Assembly: GCA_009469685.1 (NCBI GenBank)
Contig: SSTA01000427.1
Span: 1-6,431 of the forward strand
DNA length: 6,431 bases
Origin: Azonexaceae bacterium
GTDB taxonomy: Bacteria; Pseudomonadota; Gammaproteobacteria; Burkholderiales; Rhodocyclaceae
Reading direction: 5' to 3'
Shown: positions 1 through 6,212 of the stretch, piece after piece
Numbering within the stretch: the first letter of the stretch is position 1
How the letters are laid out: every line of letters begins with the position of its first letter
Translations under genes and position numbers: made by a program
Notes under the pieces: model-generated
Database searches by the model: none
Told to the model about the DNA's origin: nothing
Seen by the model: the letters and a program-made list of their open reading frames with translations, nothing else

Positions 1-1
1 C

Positions 2-388
2 CGCCAGCAGGCGGTCGACGCCGGTTGCGCAGAAGCCATCATCCTACGCAACGGCTGGCTCACCGAAGGGACCGCGTCCAACATCTTCATCGCCCGCGAC
101 GGCGTCGTCCTCGCACCGCCCAAGGGCCCGCTGATCCTGCCCGGCGTGACCTACGACGTCGTTCTCGAACTTGCCGATGCCCGCGGGCTTCGTGCCGAGC
201 TGCGCCCCATTGCGGAAAGCGAATTGCGCGCCGCCGACGAGGTGTGGATGACCTCGTCGACCAAGGAAATCCTGCCCATCACCCGCCTTGACGGCCAACC
301 GGTGGGAACCGGGCGCCCAGGCCCGATCGGACTGGCACTCGGCGAGTGGTACCAGGACTACAAACAATCCGTCATGCGTAGCGGCTGA
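2..388 (+). CDS. dat: D-amino acid aminotransferase (PLP fold-type IV), C-terminal 128 residues, 5' end outside window
   Basis: This is the C-terminal part of a class IV aminotransferase, which interconverts D-amino acids and 2-oxo acids (for example D-alanine + 2-oxoglutarate to pyruvate + D-glutamate) in the cytoplasm. The frame is open from base 2 to the TGA at 386-388. Visible family features are the class IV signature LTEGTASNIF (about residues 20-29 of the fragment), the segment GPLILPGVTYDVVLELA, and the late motif WMTSSTKEILPITRLDG followed by a GPIG segment; the last favours D-amino acid aminotransferase over branched-chain aminotransferase or aminodeoxychorismate lyase. The PLP-binding lysine lies upstream of the window and cannot be checked. 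The ybeD start follows 6 nt after the stop, so co-transcription is likely. D-alanine/D-glutamate supply for peptidoglycan is the usual role, but the physiological substrate is inferred. Confidence 0.88.
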   Translation, partial: RQQAVDAGCAEAIILRNGWLTEGTASNIFIARDGVVLAPPKGPLILPGVTYDVVLELADARGLRAELRPIAESELRAADEVWMTSSTKEILPITRLDGQPVGTGRPGPIGLALGEWYQDYKQSVMRSG

Positions 389-394
389 GGCACC

Positions 395-661
395 GTGTCC
401 GAAAAGGAAAGTCTCTTCGAATTCCCTTGTGCCTTCCCCCTCAAGATCATGGGCAGGGCCGCAGACAACCTCGCCCCTGCGGTGCTGGAAATCGTCGCCC
501 GCCACGCCCCCGGTTTCGATGCAGCCACGATGGAAATGCGTGCCAGTTCCGGCGGCAAATACGTGAGCCTCACGTGCACGGTCATCGCCACCTCCCGACC
601 CCAGCTCGACGCCCTGTACCGGGAGCTCACCGCGCATCCCCTGGTCAAGGTGGTGCTGTGA
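395..661 (+). CDS. ybeD: YbeD/DUF493 family small protein
   Basis: An 88-residue protein matching the YbeD (DUF493) family in length and pattern. It starts [16 protein letters not shown], keeps the VVxxxAPGF-like centre ([10 protein letters not shown]), has an [17 protein letters not shown] strand and ends [16 protein letters not shown], as the E. coli protein ends in a similar EL..xxxVxxVL segment. The fold is a small ferredoxin-like alpha/beta domain; the molecular role is not established and it is usually described as a lipoate-associated regulator or adaptor because of its position. The start is GTG at 395, chosen because GAGG (387-390), overlapping the aminotransferase stop, sits 4 nt upstream and the family N-terminus begins just there. 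The next gene, lipB, begins 37 nt later, matching the conserved ybeD-lipB pairing. Confidence 0.92.
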   Translation: MSEKESLFEFPCAFPLKIMGRAADNLAPAVLEIVARHAPGFDAATMEMRASSGGKYVSLTCTVIATSRPQLDALYRELTAHPLVKVVL

Positions 662-698
662 CCACGCCCGCGGCACTCCGCGCAGCAGCGTTCTTGAG

Positions 699-1307
699 AT
701 GAGCGTCGTCGTCAGGCGCCTCGGGCTGGCCGACTACGCCACGACCTACGACGCCATGAGGTCGTTCACCGCCGGGCGCGGTCCGGAAACCCCGGACGAG
801 TTGTGGATCGTCGAACACCCCCCGGTCTACACCCTGGGCCAGGCCGGCAAGCCGGAACACATCCTTAGGGATGTGGGAATTCCCGTCGTCCCTATCGACC
901 GGGGTGGTCAGGTGACCTACCACGGCCCCGGCCAGGTGGTCGTCTACCTGCTTCTCGACCTCACCCGCCGCAAGCTCAAGGTGCGCGAATTGGTCAGCGC
1001 CATTGAACAAGCCGTGATCGACCTGATCGGCGATCACGGCGTAACCGCCGAACGCCACGCCGGCGCCCCCGGCGTCTACGTCGGCGAGGCGAAAATTGCC
1101 GCCCTGGGTCTACGCATCCGCCACGGCTGCTCGTATCATGGCGTCTCCCTCAATGTGGACATGGACCTCAGTCCCTTCGACGCCATCAACCCCTGTGGCT
1201 ACCCTGGACTGAAGGTCATCCAGACCAAGGATCTCAACCTGCCGCTCACCGCTCACAAGGCGGGCGAGCAGCTTTGCCAACACTTGCTACAGCAATTGGA
1301 GAAGTAA
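699..1307 (+). CDS. lipB: Lipoyl(octanoyl) transferase LipB
   Basis: This 202-residue cytoplasmic enzyme transfers octanoate from octanoyl-ACP to the target lysine of lipoyl domains (pyruvate and 2-oxoglutarate dehydrogenases, glycine cleavage H protein). Family signatures are present: [12 protein letters not shown] (39-50), the [12 protein letters not shown] block (68-79), [16 protein letters not shown] with the catalytic lysine K132, [16 protein letters not shown] (145-160), and NPCGYPG with the catalytic cysteine C166. K132 and C166 form the acyl-transfer dyad of the family. Length is typical and no key residue is missing. ATG 699 is the first reasonable start in this frame, although its Shine-Dalgarno (TTGAG just upstream) is poor, so translation may depend on coupling with ybeD. 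The stop lies 2 nt before lipA, indicating a shared transcript. Confidence 0.97.
   Translation: MSVVVRRLGLADYATTYDAMRSFTAGRGPETPDELWIVEHPPVYTLGQAGKPEHILRDVGIPVVPIDRGGQVTYHGPGQVVVYLLLDLTRRKLKVRELVSAIEQAVIDLIGDHGVTAERHAGAPGVYVGEAKIAALGLRIRHGCSYHGVSLNVDMDLSPFDAINPCGYPGLKVIQTKDLNLPLTAHKAGEQLCQHLLQQLEK
1298..1301 (+). promoter_or_regulatory. lipA ribosome binding site (decides the start)
   Basis: GGAG lies inside the last codons of lipB, with 8 nt between it and ATG 1310. This favours ATG 1310 over an in-frame TTG at 1274, which would extend LipA by 12 residues inside lipB and has no comparable site. Confidence 0.7.
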
Positions 1308-1309
1308 AA

Positions 1310-2254
1310 ATGGCCGAACGCGGCATCAAGCAAAAGGGCGAACAAAAAACCGCCCGCATCCCCATCAAGATCGTCCCCGTGGACGCCCCCCTCAAGAAAC
1401 CCGATTGGATCCGGGTCAAGGCCGGCAACAGCGCCGGGCGCTTCGGCGAAATCAAGGCCATGCTGCGGGAGCGGAAGCTCCACACCGTCTGCGAAGAAGC
1501 CACCTGCCCCAATATCGGCGAATGCTTCGGCCGCGGTACCGCCACCTTCATGATCCTCGGCGACATCTGCACGCGCCGCTGCCCCTTCTGCGACGTTGGC
1601 CACGGCCAGCCGCTGCCCCCCAACCCCGACGAACCGCAGCAACTGGCCGAGTCGGTCGCCGCCCTCAAGCTGCGCTATGTGGTCATCACCAGCGTGGACC
1701 GGGACGACCTGCGGGATGGCGGAGCACAGCACTTTGTCGATGTCATCCGTGCCGTTCGCTTGGCCTCGCCCTCCACCACCATCGAGACCCTGGTACCCGA
1801 TTTCCGAGGCCGGATGGACATCGCCCTGGATGTCCTCGGCCAGGCCCTGCCCGACGTGCTCAACCATAATCTGGAAACGGTGCCCCGCCTCTACAAACAG
1901 GCCCGCCCCGGCGCCGACTACGCCCATTCGCTGGAATTCCTGAAGCGCTTCAAGGCCCGCTACCCGGGCGTGTCCACCAAGTCCGGTCTCATGGTCGGCC
2001 TGGGCGAGACCGACGACGAAATCTTCGGCGTCATGCGCGACCTGCGCGCCCACGACGTGGAAATGCTCACCATCGGTCAATACCTCGCCCCCACAGGCCA
2101 CCACCTGCCGGTGGAGCGCTACGTCCATCCCGATATCTTCAAGGACTACGAAAGCGAAGCGAAGACCATGGGCTTTTCCGGAGCCGCTTGCGGCCCTATG
2201 GTCCGTTCCAGCTATTGGGCGGACCAGCAGGCCCACAGCGCAGGGGTGGGCTAA
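1310..2254 (+). CDS. lipA: Lipoyl synthase LipA (radical SAM)
   Basis: A 314-residue radical SAM enzyme that inserts two sulfur atoms at C6 and C8 of protein-bound octanoyl chains to make lipoyl groups. Both iron-sulfur sites are intact: the auxiliary cluster motif C-x4-C-x5-C (C61, C66, C72; [12 protein letters not shown]), which is sacrificed as sulfur donor, and the radical SAM motif C-x3-C-x2-C (C87, C91, C94; CTRRCPFC). The C-terminal RSSYWA motif (299-304) supplies the serine ligand of the auxiliary cluster. [30 protein letters not shown] and [11 protein letters not shown] are also family landmarks. The lysine-rich N-terminal leader (1-35) is poorly conserved in the family generally. 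The gene follows lipB by 2 nt and is the last of the + strand operon; the next gene is convergent. Confidence 0.98.
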   Translation: MAERGIKQKGEQKTARIPIKIVPVDAPLKKPDWIRVKAGNSAGRFGEIKAMLRERKLHTVCEEATCPNIGECFGRGTATFMILGDICTRRCPFCDVGHGQPLPPNPDEPQQLAESVAALKLRYVVITSVDRDDLRDGGAQHFVDVIRAVRLASPSTTIETLVPDFRGRMDIALDVLGQALPDVLNHNLETVPRLYKQARPGADYAHSLEFLKRFKARYPGVSTKSGLMVGLGETDDEIFGVMRDLRAHDVEMLTIGQYLAPTGHHLPVERYVHPDIFKDYESEAKTMGFSGAACGPMVRSSYWADQQAHSAGVG

Positions 2255-2389
2255 GAACCGGAAATGAGATAGTCCTGGCGTTGTCGCCCCCTGGTGCCAT
2301 AGTCAACGGGCAGTCTTCGTCGTCGGGCGTAGCCGGTATCGCTGCCCCTCAAACGTTTCCGCTGCGAAGCCGGATCCGGACGCCGGCGG
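2255..2389. other. Convergent intergenic region without a clear terminator
   Basis: This 135-nt gap separates the 3' ends of lipA (+) and the HD-GYP gene (-). It contains a 6-bp inverted repeat GGGCAG (2308-2313) / CTGCCC (2342-2347) with a long 28-nt loop, and three short palindromes: AAACGTTT (2351-2358), CCGGATCCGG (2370-2379) and CGCCGGCG (2381-2388). None is followed by a T-run on either strand, so no intrinsic terminator can be called. Termination by Rho or by the convergent arrangement is possible. No coding sequence is supported here. Confidence 0.5.
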
Positions 2390-3616
2390 TCAGTCGATAA
2401 ACGCGATTCGCCAACATTCGTCCAGGTTCGCGGCGACGCAGGCGATGACATCCGGATCGAGCTTCCCGGCCTGCTCTTCTTCTCGGAGGACGGCCAGGAT
2501 GCTCTCCGGCGGCAGCGGCCCGCGATAGGGTCGCTGTTGCTCCAACGCCTGGAAGACGTCGGCCACGGCGACGATCCGTGCCTCAAGCGAGAGCTCGTTC
2601 TTGCGCAAGTGGTACGGGTAGCCCGAGCCATCCACCCGCTCGTGGTGTTGCGCAGCCCAGAGCGCGACGTCTTCGAGGCCGCGGATGTTTTTCAACACGT
2701 TGTAGGTGTCGAAGCTGTGCCGCCGAACGATGGCGTATTCCTCGTCGCTGAGCTTGCCGGGCTTTTCGAGATATTCGTCGGGAACGCGGAGCTTGCCGAG
2801 ATCGTGGAGCAAGCCGGCCAGTTCGAGGAGCTCGCAGCAGCGTTGATCCAGGCCCATCTGTTCGCCCAGGAAGCGCGCCAGCCGGGCAACGGCATCCGAG
2901 TGCTTGCTGGTAAAGCTGCTCTTGGCATCGACGATGACCGAGAAAATATGGAAGAGCCCGCGCAGTTCCGCGAAGGAAATATAGCCGTCACGCTCATGCT
3001 CAAGCCACGAGGCAGCGTAGCCCGCAACCTGGTCCCCCTCCAGGCGAAACCAGAACGCTTCCGATCGGGACAATTCGAGGAAGGCATCGACAAGTTCGGG
3101 GTGGAACCAGGTGCCCCGCCTTTCCAGAATGCGCTCACGCGTGTCCGCCACCCCGAGGAGAACGTTGGAGTTGTCCCGTAGACTCGCCAGAGTCAGGATA
3201 TCCACCCGGTCTGCCAGATAGATGCAGTTGGCGGCCATGCGCTTTACCTCGGGAAGGTCGAGTTCAGCCAGTTCGTTCCAGTGGGTGTGGTGATGGCGGA
3301 CGATATCGGCAAACCGCACCAGCATTCCGCTCTTGGCGAGGAGCGCAGCCCCGTTTTCGCAGTGGTCGTTTTCATGTTCCCATTCCAGCTGGGCAAGACG
3401 GGAATGGATGATGGTCTTCGACACCCCGCAGTCATGCAGGATCGCGGCCTGGAACAACTCGTCGAGCCGCGACCCGCTCCAACCCAATCGCTTGGCACAT
3501 TCCGCCGCAATATAGGCGACGCGCTTGCCGTGATGGATATGGGTGACCCCTACCAGGTCCAAAGCGTCCGAGAGCGAGTAGATGGCCTGATGCAGGCTGA
3601 TTCTGAAATTTGCCAT
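2390..3616 (-). CDS. Tandem HD / HD-GYP cyclic-dinucleotide phosphodiesterase
   Basis: A 408-residue soluble protein with no signal peptide or membrane segment. The C-terminal domain (about 232-400) is a canonical HD-GYP phosphodiesterase: H239 (SKHSDAVARLA), HDLGK with H271-D272-K275, H300, HH at 324-325, then HHERVDGSGYP (324-334) and VADVFQAL with D353. HD-GYP enzymes cleave cyclic di-GMP, and some cleave 3',3'-cGAMP; the sequence alone does not tell which. The N-terminal domain (about 15-145) is a second HD domain that keeps likely metal ligands (H28/H29 in HIHHGKRVA, HD at 61-62, HHH at 108-110, D136 in LADRVD) but lacks GYP. ATG 3616 is preferred over the in-frame GTG at 3628 because GGGGAGG overlaps the latter. 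Transcribed away from the DUF255 gene and convergent with lipA, it appears monocistronic. The input signal is unknown. Confidence 0.9.
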   Translation of the reverse strand: MANFRISLHQAIYSLSDALDLVGVTHIHHGKRVAYIAAECAKRLGWSGSRLDELFQAAILHDCGVSKTIIHSRLAQLEWEHENDHCENGAALLAKSGMLVRFADIVRHHHTHWNELAELDLPEVKRMAANCIYLADRVDILTLASLRDNSNVLLGVADTRERILERRGTWFHPELVDAFLELSRSEAFWFRLEGDQVAGYAASWLEHERDGYISFAELRGLFHIFSVIVDAKSSFTSKHSDAVARLARFLGEQMGLDQRCCELLELAGLLHDLGKLRVPDEYLEKPGKLSDEEYAIVRRHSFDTYNVLKNIRGLEDVALWAAQHHERVDGSGYPYHLRKNELSLEARIVAVADVFQALEQQRPYRGPLPPESILAVLREEEQAGKLDPDVIACVAANLDECWRIAFID

Positions 3617-3627
3617 GGCGGCGCCCA

Positions 3628-3634
3628 CCTCCCC
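3628..3634 (-). promoter_or_regulatory. Shine-Dalgarno of the HD-GYP gene (decides the start)
   Basis: On the minus strand GGGGAGG is followed by 11 nt and then ATG at 3616. The longer reading from GTG 3628 would begin inside this site with no spacing, so the shorter MANFRIS N-terminus is chosen. Confidence 0.7.
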
Positions 3635-3664
3635 GAGAGCGCATCACGCGCGATTCACGCCGCC

Positions 3665-3693
3665 ATCGTAGGCGCTTTCGAGCCTTGCACCAA
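3665..3693 (-). promoter_or_regulatory. Candidate sigma70-type promoter for the HD-GYP gene
   Basis: Read on the minus strand, TTGGTG (3693-3688) is separated by exactly 17 nt from TACGAT (3670-3665). This matches 3 of 6 bases of the -35 consensus and 4 of 6 of the -10 consensus. A start near 3658 would leave a leader of about 40 nt containing the Shine-Dalgarno. The match is modest in GC-rich DNA; the spacing and position are the main support. Confidence 0.35.
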
Positions 3694-3707
3694 GCCCTGG
3701 ACGAGCC

Positions 3708-3727
3708 ATGCAGGGAGGTCCCTGCAT
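3708..3727. repeat. Perfect inverted repeat, candidate operator between divergent genes
   Basis: ATGCAGGGA, a 2-nt GG spacer, then TCCCTGCAT form a perfect 9-bp inverted repeat in the divergent intergenic region. Its centre lies about 59 nt upstream of the inferred start of the HD-GYP transcript, just behind the candidate -35, and about 69 nt upstream of the DUF255 gene start codon. The compact symmetric form fits a site for a dimeric DNA-binding protein better than an RNA hairpin, because a 2-nt loop would force the innermost pair open. The binding protein is not identifiable. Confidence 0.55.
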
Positions 3728-3786
3728 CCGGACCCCGTTGTGCGACGTAATCGGGATATGCCCAGCCACTCTATTGCACTCCATCC

Positions 3787-5547
3787 ATGAGAACCGCTCT
3801 ATCCCTCTTGCTCTGCCTCTGGATTCCGCTCGCCGCTGCCGCACCCGGCCTGATCCCCTGGCAAGCCTACGGCGACGACGCCTTTACCCGTGCCCGAGCC
3901 GAGGGCCGCTTTGTCCTGCTCGAACTCGAGGCGGTGTGGTGCCACTGGTGCCACGTCATGGACGAGCGCACCTGGACCGATCCGGCGGTTGCAGAAGCAG
4001 TGGCGCAGCACTACGTGCCCGTGCGTGCCGACCACGATGCACGGCCCGACCTCGCCGAGCGCTACCGGGATTACGGCTGGCCGGCGATCATCGTCCTCGA
4101 CGGCGAGGGAAGAGAGATCGTCAAGCGGGCCGGCTACATTCCGCCGGAGAGCATGGCGCGACTGCTGGCAGCGATCGTCGCCGACCCCTCGCCCGAATCC
4201 GCCGCCGCTGCCGAGCCTTCTGCCTGGGCCTCGTCGCCGCTGCTCGACGCAGCCACCCGGGCGGAACTGGAGCGCCGTTGGGTAGAGACCCACGATTTCA
4301 CCTTAGGCGGCCTCAAGGGCTTCCAGAAGATCGTAGACCGCGATGCCGCCGAGTACGCCCTGCTCAAGGCCGCGACCGGCGATACGAGCGCCGCCCGCAT
4401 GGCCCGGGGCGACCTTGCGGGCGCCCGGCGCCTCCTCGATCCGGTCTGGGGCGGCGTCTACCAGTACTCCACCGGTGGCGACTGGAAACACCCGCATTAC
4501 GAAAAGCTCGGCTTTATCCAGGCGGACTATCTGCGCCTCTTTGCCCTCGGCTACGCCGCCTTCGGCGACCCTCGCGACCGCGCTGCCATCGCCGCCATCC
4601 ACACCTACCTGCGGCGTTTCCTGCGGGCTCCCGACGGCGCCTTCTACACCAGCCAGGACGCCGATCTGCGCCCCGGCGAGCACAGCGCCGCCTACTTCGC
4701 CCTCGGCGACGCCACGAGGATGAGACGGGGGACTCCCCGCGTCGACCACAATGTCTACGCCCGCGAGAACGGTCTCATCGCCGCCGCCCTGGTCCAGGCC
4801 CACGCCGCCACCGGCGACCCGCTCCTGCTGGACGATGCAGCCGCCGCCGTCGAGCGCATGATCGCCACCCGCCGCCTTCCGGAAGGCGGCTACGCCCACG
4901 GCGTCAGCGATTCCGCCGGCCCCTACCTGGCCGACAGTCTGGCCATGCTGCGTGCCCTAATTGCTCTCCACGGTGCCACCGGAGAGCGCCGCTGGCTGGC
5001 CGAGGCCACCGCTACTGCGGACTTCATTGCCCAGCGTTTTGCCCGCAACGACGCCCCCGGATTCCGCACGGCGGCGCCTTCCGGGCCTCTCGCCCCGGTC
5101 GCCACCCTGGAAGAGAACCTCGCCCTGGCACGCGCCGCCAACCTGCTGGCCGGCTACAGCGGCGAGGCCCGCCACCGGGCAATGGCTGAATCGGCCCTAC
5201 GCTACCTGGCTACCCCGGAAGTCGCCCTGGCGCGTCTTTCCGACCCGGGAATCCTCGTCGCCGCGCGGGAAATGGCCAACGACCCGGCCCACCTCACGGT
5301 CGTCGGCGGACGCGACGACCCGGCTGCCCGGCGCCTCTTTTCCGCCGCGGTCCGTTGGCCGGTGGTGTACAAACGGGTCGAATGGTGGGACCGCCGCGAT
5401 GGCCCCCTCGCCAATCCGGACGTCGCCTATCCCGAACTTGCCCGCGCCGCAGCCTACGTTTGTAGCGAAGGGCGATGCTCGCGGCCGCTGTTCAGTCCGG
5501 AAGACCTCATTGCCCTCGCCGCCGAAACCCGTCGCACCGCTCCCTGA
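3787..5547 (+). CDS. Exported DUF255 (YyaL/SPATA20-like) thioredoxin-domain protein
   Basis: A 586-residue protein. Residues 1-19 form a Sec-type signal peptide (MRTALSLLLCLWIPLAAAA), so it should act in the periplasm. Residues about 28-130 are a thioredoxin-like DUF255 domain with WCHWCH (C52-x2-C55), RADHDARPDL (80-89) and a GWP cis-proline motif (97-99). The rest resembles an (alpha/alpha)6 barrel, with family motifs DPVWGGVYQYSTGGDW and HPHYEK (within 218-240), GAFYTSQDAD (284-293), and a C-terminal cysteine pair in YVCSEGRCSRP (C559, C564). The biochemical function of the family is not established; a thiol-redox role is inferred from the CxxC motif. It is somewhat shorter than YyaL because the insert before GWP is reduced. 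ATG 3787 is the only start after the in-frame TAA at 3748 that keeps the whole signal peptide, yet no Shine-Dalgarno is visible. The tlpA-like gene follows 13 nt later. Confidence 0.88.
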   Translation: MRTALSLLLCLWIPLAAAAPGLIPWQAYGDDAFTRARAEGRFVLLELEAVWCHWCHVMDERTWTDPAVAEAVAQHYVPVRADHDARPDLAERYRDYGWPAIIVLDGEGREIVKRAGYIPPESMARLLAAIVADPSPESAAAAEPSAWASSPLLDAATRAELERRWVETHDFTLGGLKGFQKIVDRDAAEYALLKAATGDTSAARMARGDLAGARRLLDPVWGGVYQYSTGGDWKHPHYEKLGFIQADYLRLFALGYAAFGDPRDRAAIAAIHTYLRRFLRAPDGAFYTSQDADLRPGEHSAAYFALGDATRMRRGTPRVDHNVYARENGLIAAALVQAHAATGDPLLLDDAAAAVERMIATRRLPEGGYAHGVSDSAGPYLADSLAMLRALIALHGATGERRWLAEATATADFIAQRFARNDAPGFRTAAPSGPLAPVATLEENLALARAANLLAGYSGEARHRAMAESALRYLATPEVALARLSDPGILVAAREMANDPAHLTVVGGRDDPAARRLFSAAVRWPVVYKRVEWWDRRDGPLANPDVAYPELARAAAYVCSEGRCSRPLFSPEDLIALAAETRRTAP

Positions 5548-5548
5548 C

Positions 5549-5553
5549 AAGGA
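5549..5553 (+). promoter_or_regulatory. Ribosome binding site of the TlpA-like gene (decides the start)
   Basis: AAGGA lies in the 13-nt gap after the DUF255 stop and 7 nt before ATG 5561. The reading frame is open for about 600 nt further upstream, but that part overlaps the DUF255 gene and would not give a signal peptide at the N-terminus. The site fixes the start at 5561. Confidence 0.75.
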
Positions 5554-5560
5554 ATTGCCC

Positions 5561-6079
5561 ATGCCCAAGACCTGCGCCCCGTGGCTTACGTTCCTGGCCC
5601 TGATCGGCCACCTGCTTCTCGTCCCCGTTGCCGCCAGCGAGCTCCAGTCCGTCCCACCCGCGCCCGCGCCCGCCCTGTCCCTCGCCGACCTTCAGGGGCG
5701 CCCGCTGGACCTCTCGGCCCTGCGCGGCAAGGTGGTGCTGATCAATTTCTGGGCGACCTACTGCAAGCCTTGTCGCGAAGAGATGCCCTCCCTCGACCGC
5801 CTGCGCTCCCGGCTGGGCCCTGGCGGCTTTGAGGTGATTGGCGTGGACGTGGCCGAGGATGCCGACACTGTGCGCCGCTTCCTCGCCACCACCTCCGTCG
5901 GTTTCCCCCTCACCCTCGATCCGGAAGGGGCTGTCATGGGCCGCTGGAAAGCGATCGCCCTGCCCACCACCATCGTCGTGGACCGCCGCGGCCGCATCCG
6001 CGCCCGGCTGACAGGAGGCGCAGACTGGGAAGATGAGGCGATCATCACCCGTCTGCAAAAACTCATGACGGAACCATGA
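5561..6079 (+). CDS. TlpA/ResA-like exported thioredoxin (thiol-disulfide oxidoreductase)
   Basis: A 172-residue protein with an N-terminal hydrophobic segment (about 7-25) ending VAAS, read as a cleavable signal peptide with cleavage near residue 25; it could also remain as a membrane anchor. A short proline/alanine-rich linker (31-38) leads to an AlkhyperoxideC/Redoxin-type thioredoxin fold: GKVVLINFWATYCKPC with the active-site pair C68-x2-C71, the central VIGVDVAED strand, and the cis-proline in ALPTT (P135). This matches TlpA/ResA-like reductases that reduce periplasmic disulfides, for example in cytochrome c maturation or copper-site assembly. It follows the DUF255 gene by 13 nt, so both are probably co-transcribed and work on periplasmic thiols. 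Its substrate is unknown; the metallophore gene downstream is a possible but unproven client. No intrinsic terminator follows it. Confidence 0.93.
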   Translation: MPKTCAPWLTFLALIGHLLLVPVAASELQSVPPAPAPALSLADLQGRPLDLSALRGKVVLINFWATYCKPCREEMPSLDRLRSRLGPGGFEVIGVDVAEDADTVRRFLATTSVGFPLTLDPEGAVMGRWKAIALPTTIVVDRRGRIRARLTGGADWEDEAIITRLQKLMTEP

Positions 6080-6107
6080 GCACAAACTTGCATCCAATGG
6101 GCGGGCT

Positions 6108-6138
6108 GGTGCGTAGATGGGGGTACGGAACGCGCACC
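6108..6138 (+). repeat. Weak inverted repeat between the TlpA-like and metallophore genes
   Basis: GGTGCG (6108-6113) and CGCACC (6133-6138) can pair with a 19-nt loop, and flanking G-U pairs add little. No T-run follows, so it is not a standard intrinsic terminator. It could be a transcript end or simply chance in GC-rich DNA. Confidence 0.2.
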
Positions 6139-6173
6139 GCTCGCCGGGGCAGCCAACCGGAAACCACTTGATG

Positions 6174-6189
6174 TCGGCCTTCGGGCCGA
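6174..6189 (+). repeat. UUCG-capped hairpin in the leader of the metallophore gene
   Basis: TCGGCC, loop TTCG, then GGCCGA form a perfect 6-bp stem closed by C-UUCG-G, an exceptionally stable tetraloop in RNA. It ends 11 nt before the Shine-Dalgarno at 6201 and is not followed by a T-run. It may stabilise the 5' end of the mRNA or mark the end of the upstream transcript; which applies depends on where transcription starts. Confidence 0.5.
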
Positions 6190-6200
6190 AACTTTACCTC

Positions 6201-6206
6201 AGGAGA
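6201..6206 (+). promoter_or_regulatory. Strong ribosome binding site of the metallophore gene
   Basis: AGGAGA is placed 6 nt before ATG 6213, the best Shine-Dalgarno on the + strand of this window. It fits high expression of a small secreted peptide and sets the start of the truncated gene. Confidence 0.75.
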
Positions 6207-6212
6207 ATCGAC

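Noticed and set aside
44..676. 210-codon minus-strand frame opposite the aminotransferase and ybeD
   Set aside because: Both genes on the + strand are recognised by motif; the antisense product has no family features.
1253..2236. Long minus-strand open frame (327 codons) antisense to lipA
   Set aside because: It lies opposite a fully motif-supported lipA, its translation is Gly/Ala/Asp-rich without recognisable motifs, and GC-rich codon use commonly opens this frame.
2308..2347. Inverted repeat GGGCAG/CTGCCC as a bidirectional terminator between lipA and the HD-GYP gene
   Set aside because: The stem is only 6 bp with a 28-nt loop and there is no T-run on either side.
2537..3181. 214-codon + strand frame opposite the HD-GYP gene
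   Set aside because: It is antisense to a gene with intact HD-GYP motifs, has no identifiable domain and has no start-site support.
3708..5189. 493-codon + strand frame overlapping the DUF255 gene
   Set aside because: The translation is an arginine/proline-rich shadow of the DUF255 gene in another frame, and its putative ATG is inside the inverted repeat with no ribosome binding site.
4961..5560. Upstream extension of the TlpA-like frame
   Set aside because: It overlaps the DUF255 coding sequence, is Pro/Arg/Ser-rich, and would bury the signal peptide internally; AAGGA before ATG 5561 supports the short form.
6159..6190. Possible ECF sigma-factor promoter (GGAAACC near CGAA) upstream of the metallophore gene
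   Set aside because: The interval between the two elements is 21 nt, longer than the usual 16-17, and CGAA is part of the hairpin region; no alternative pair fits well.
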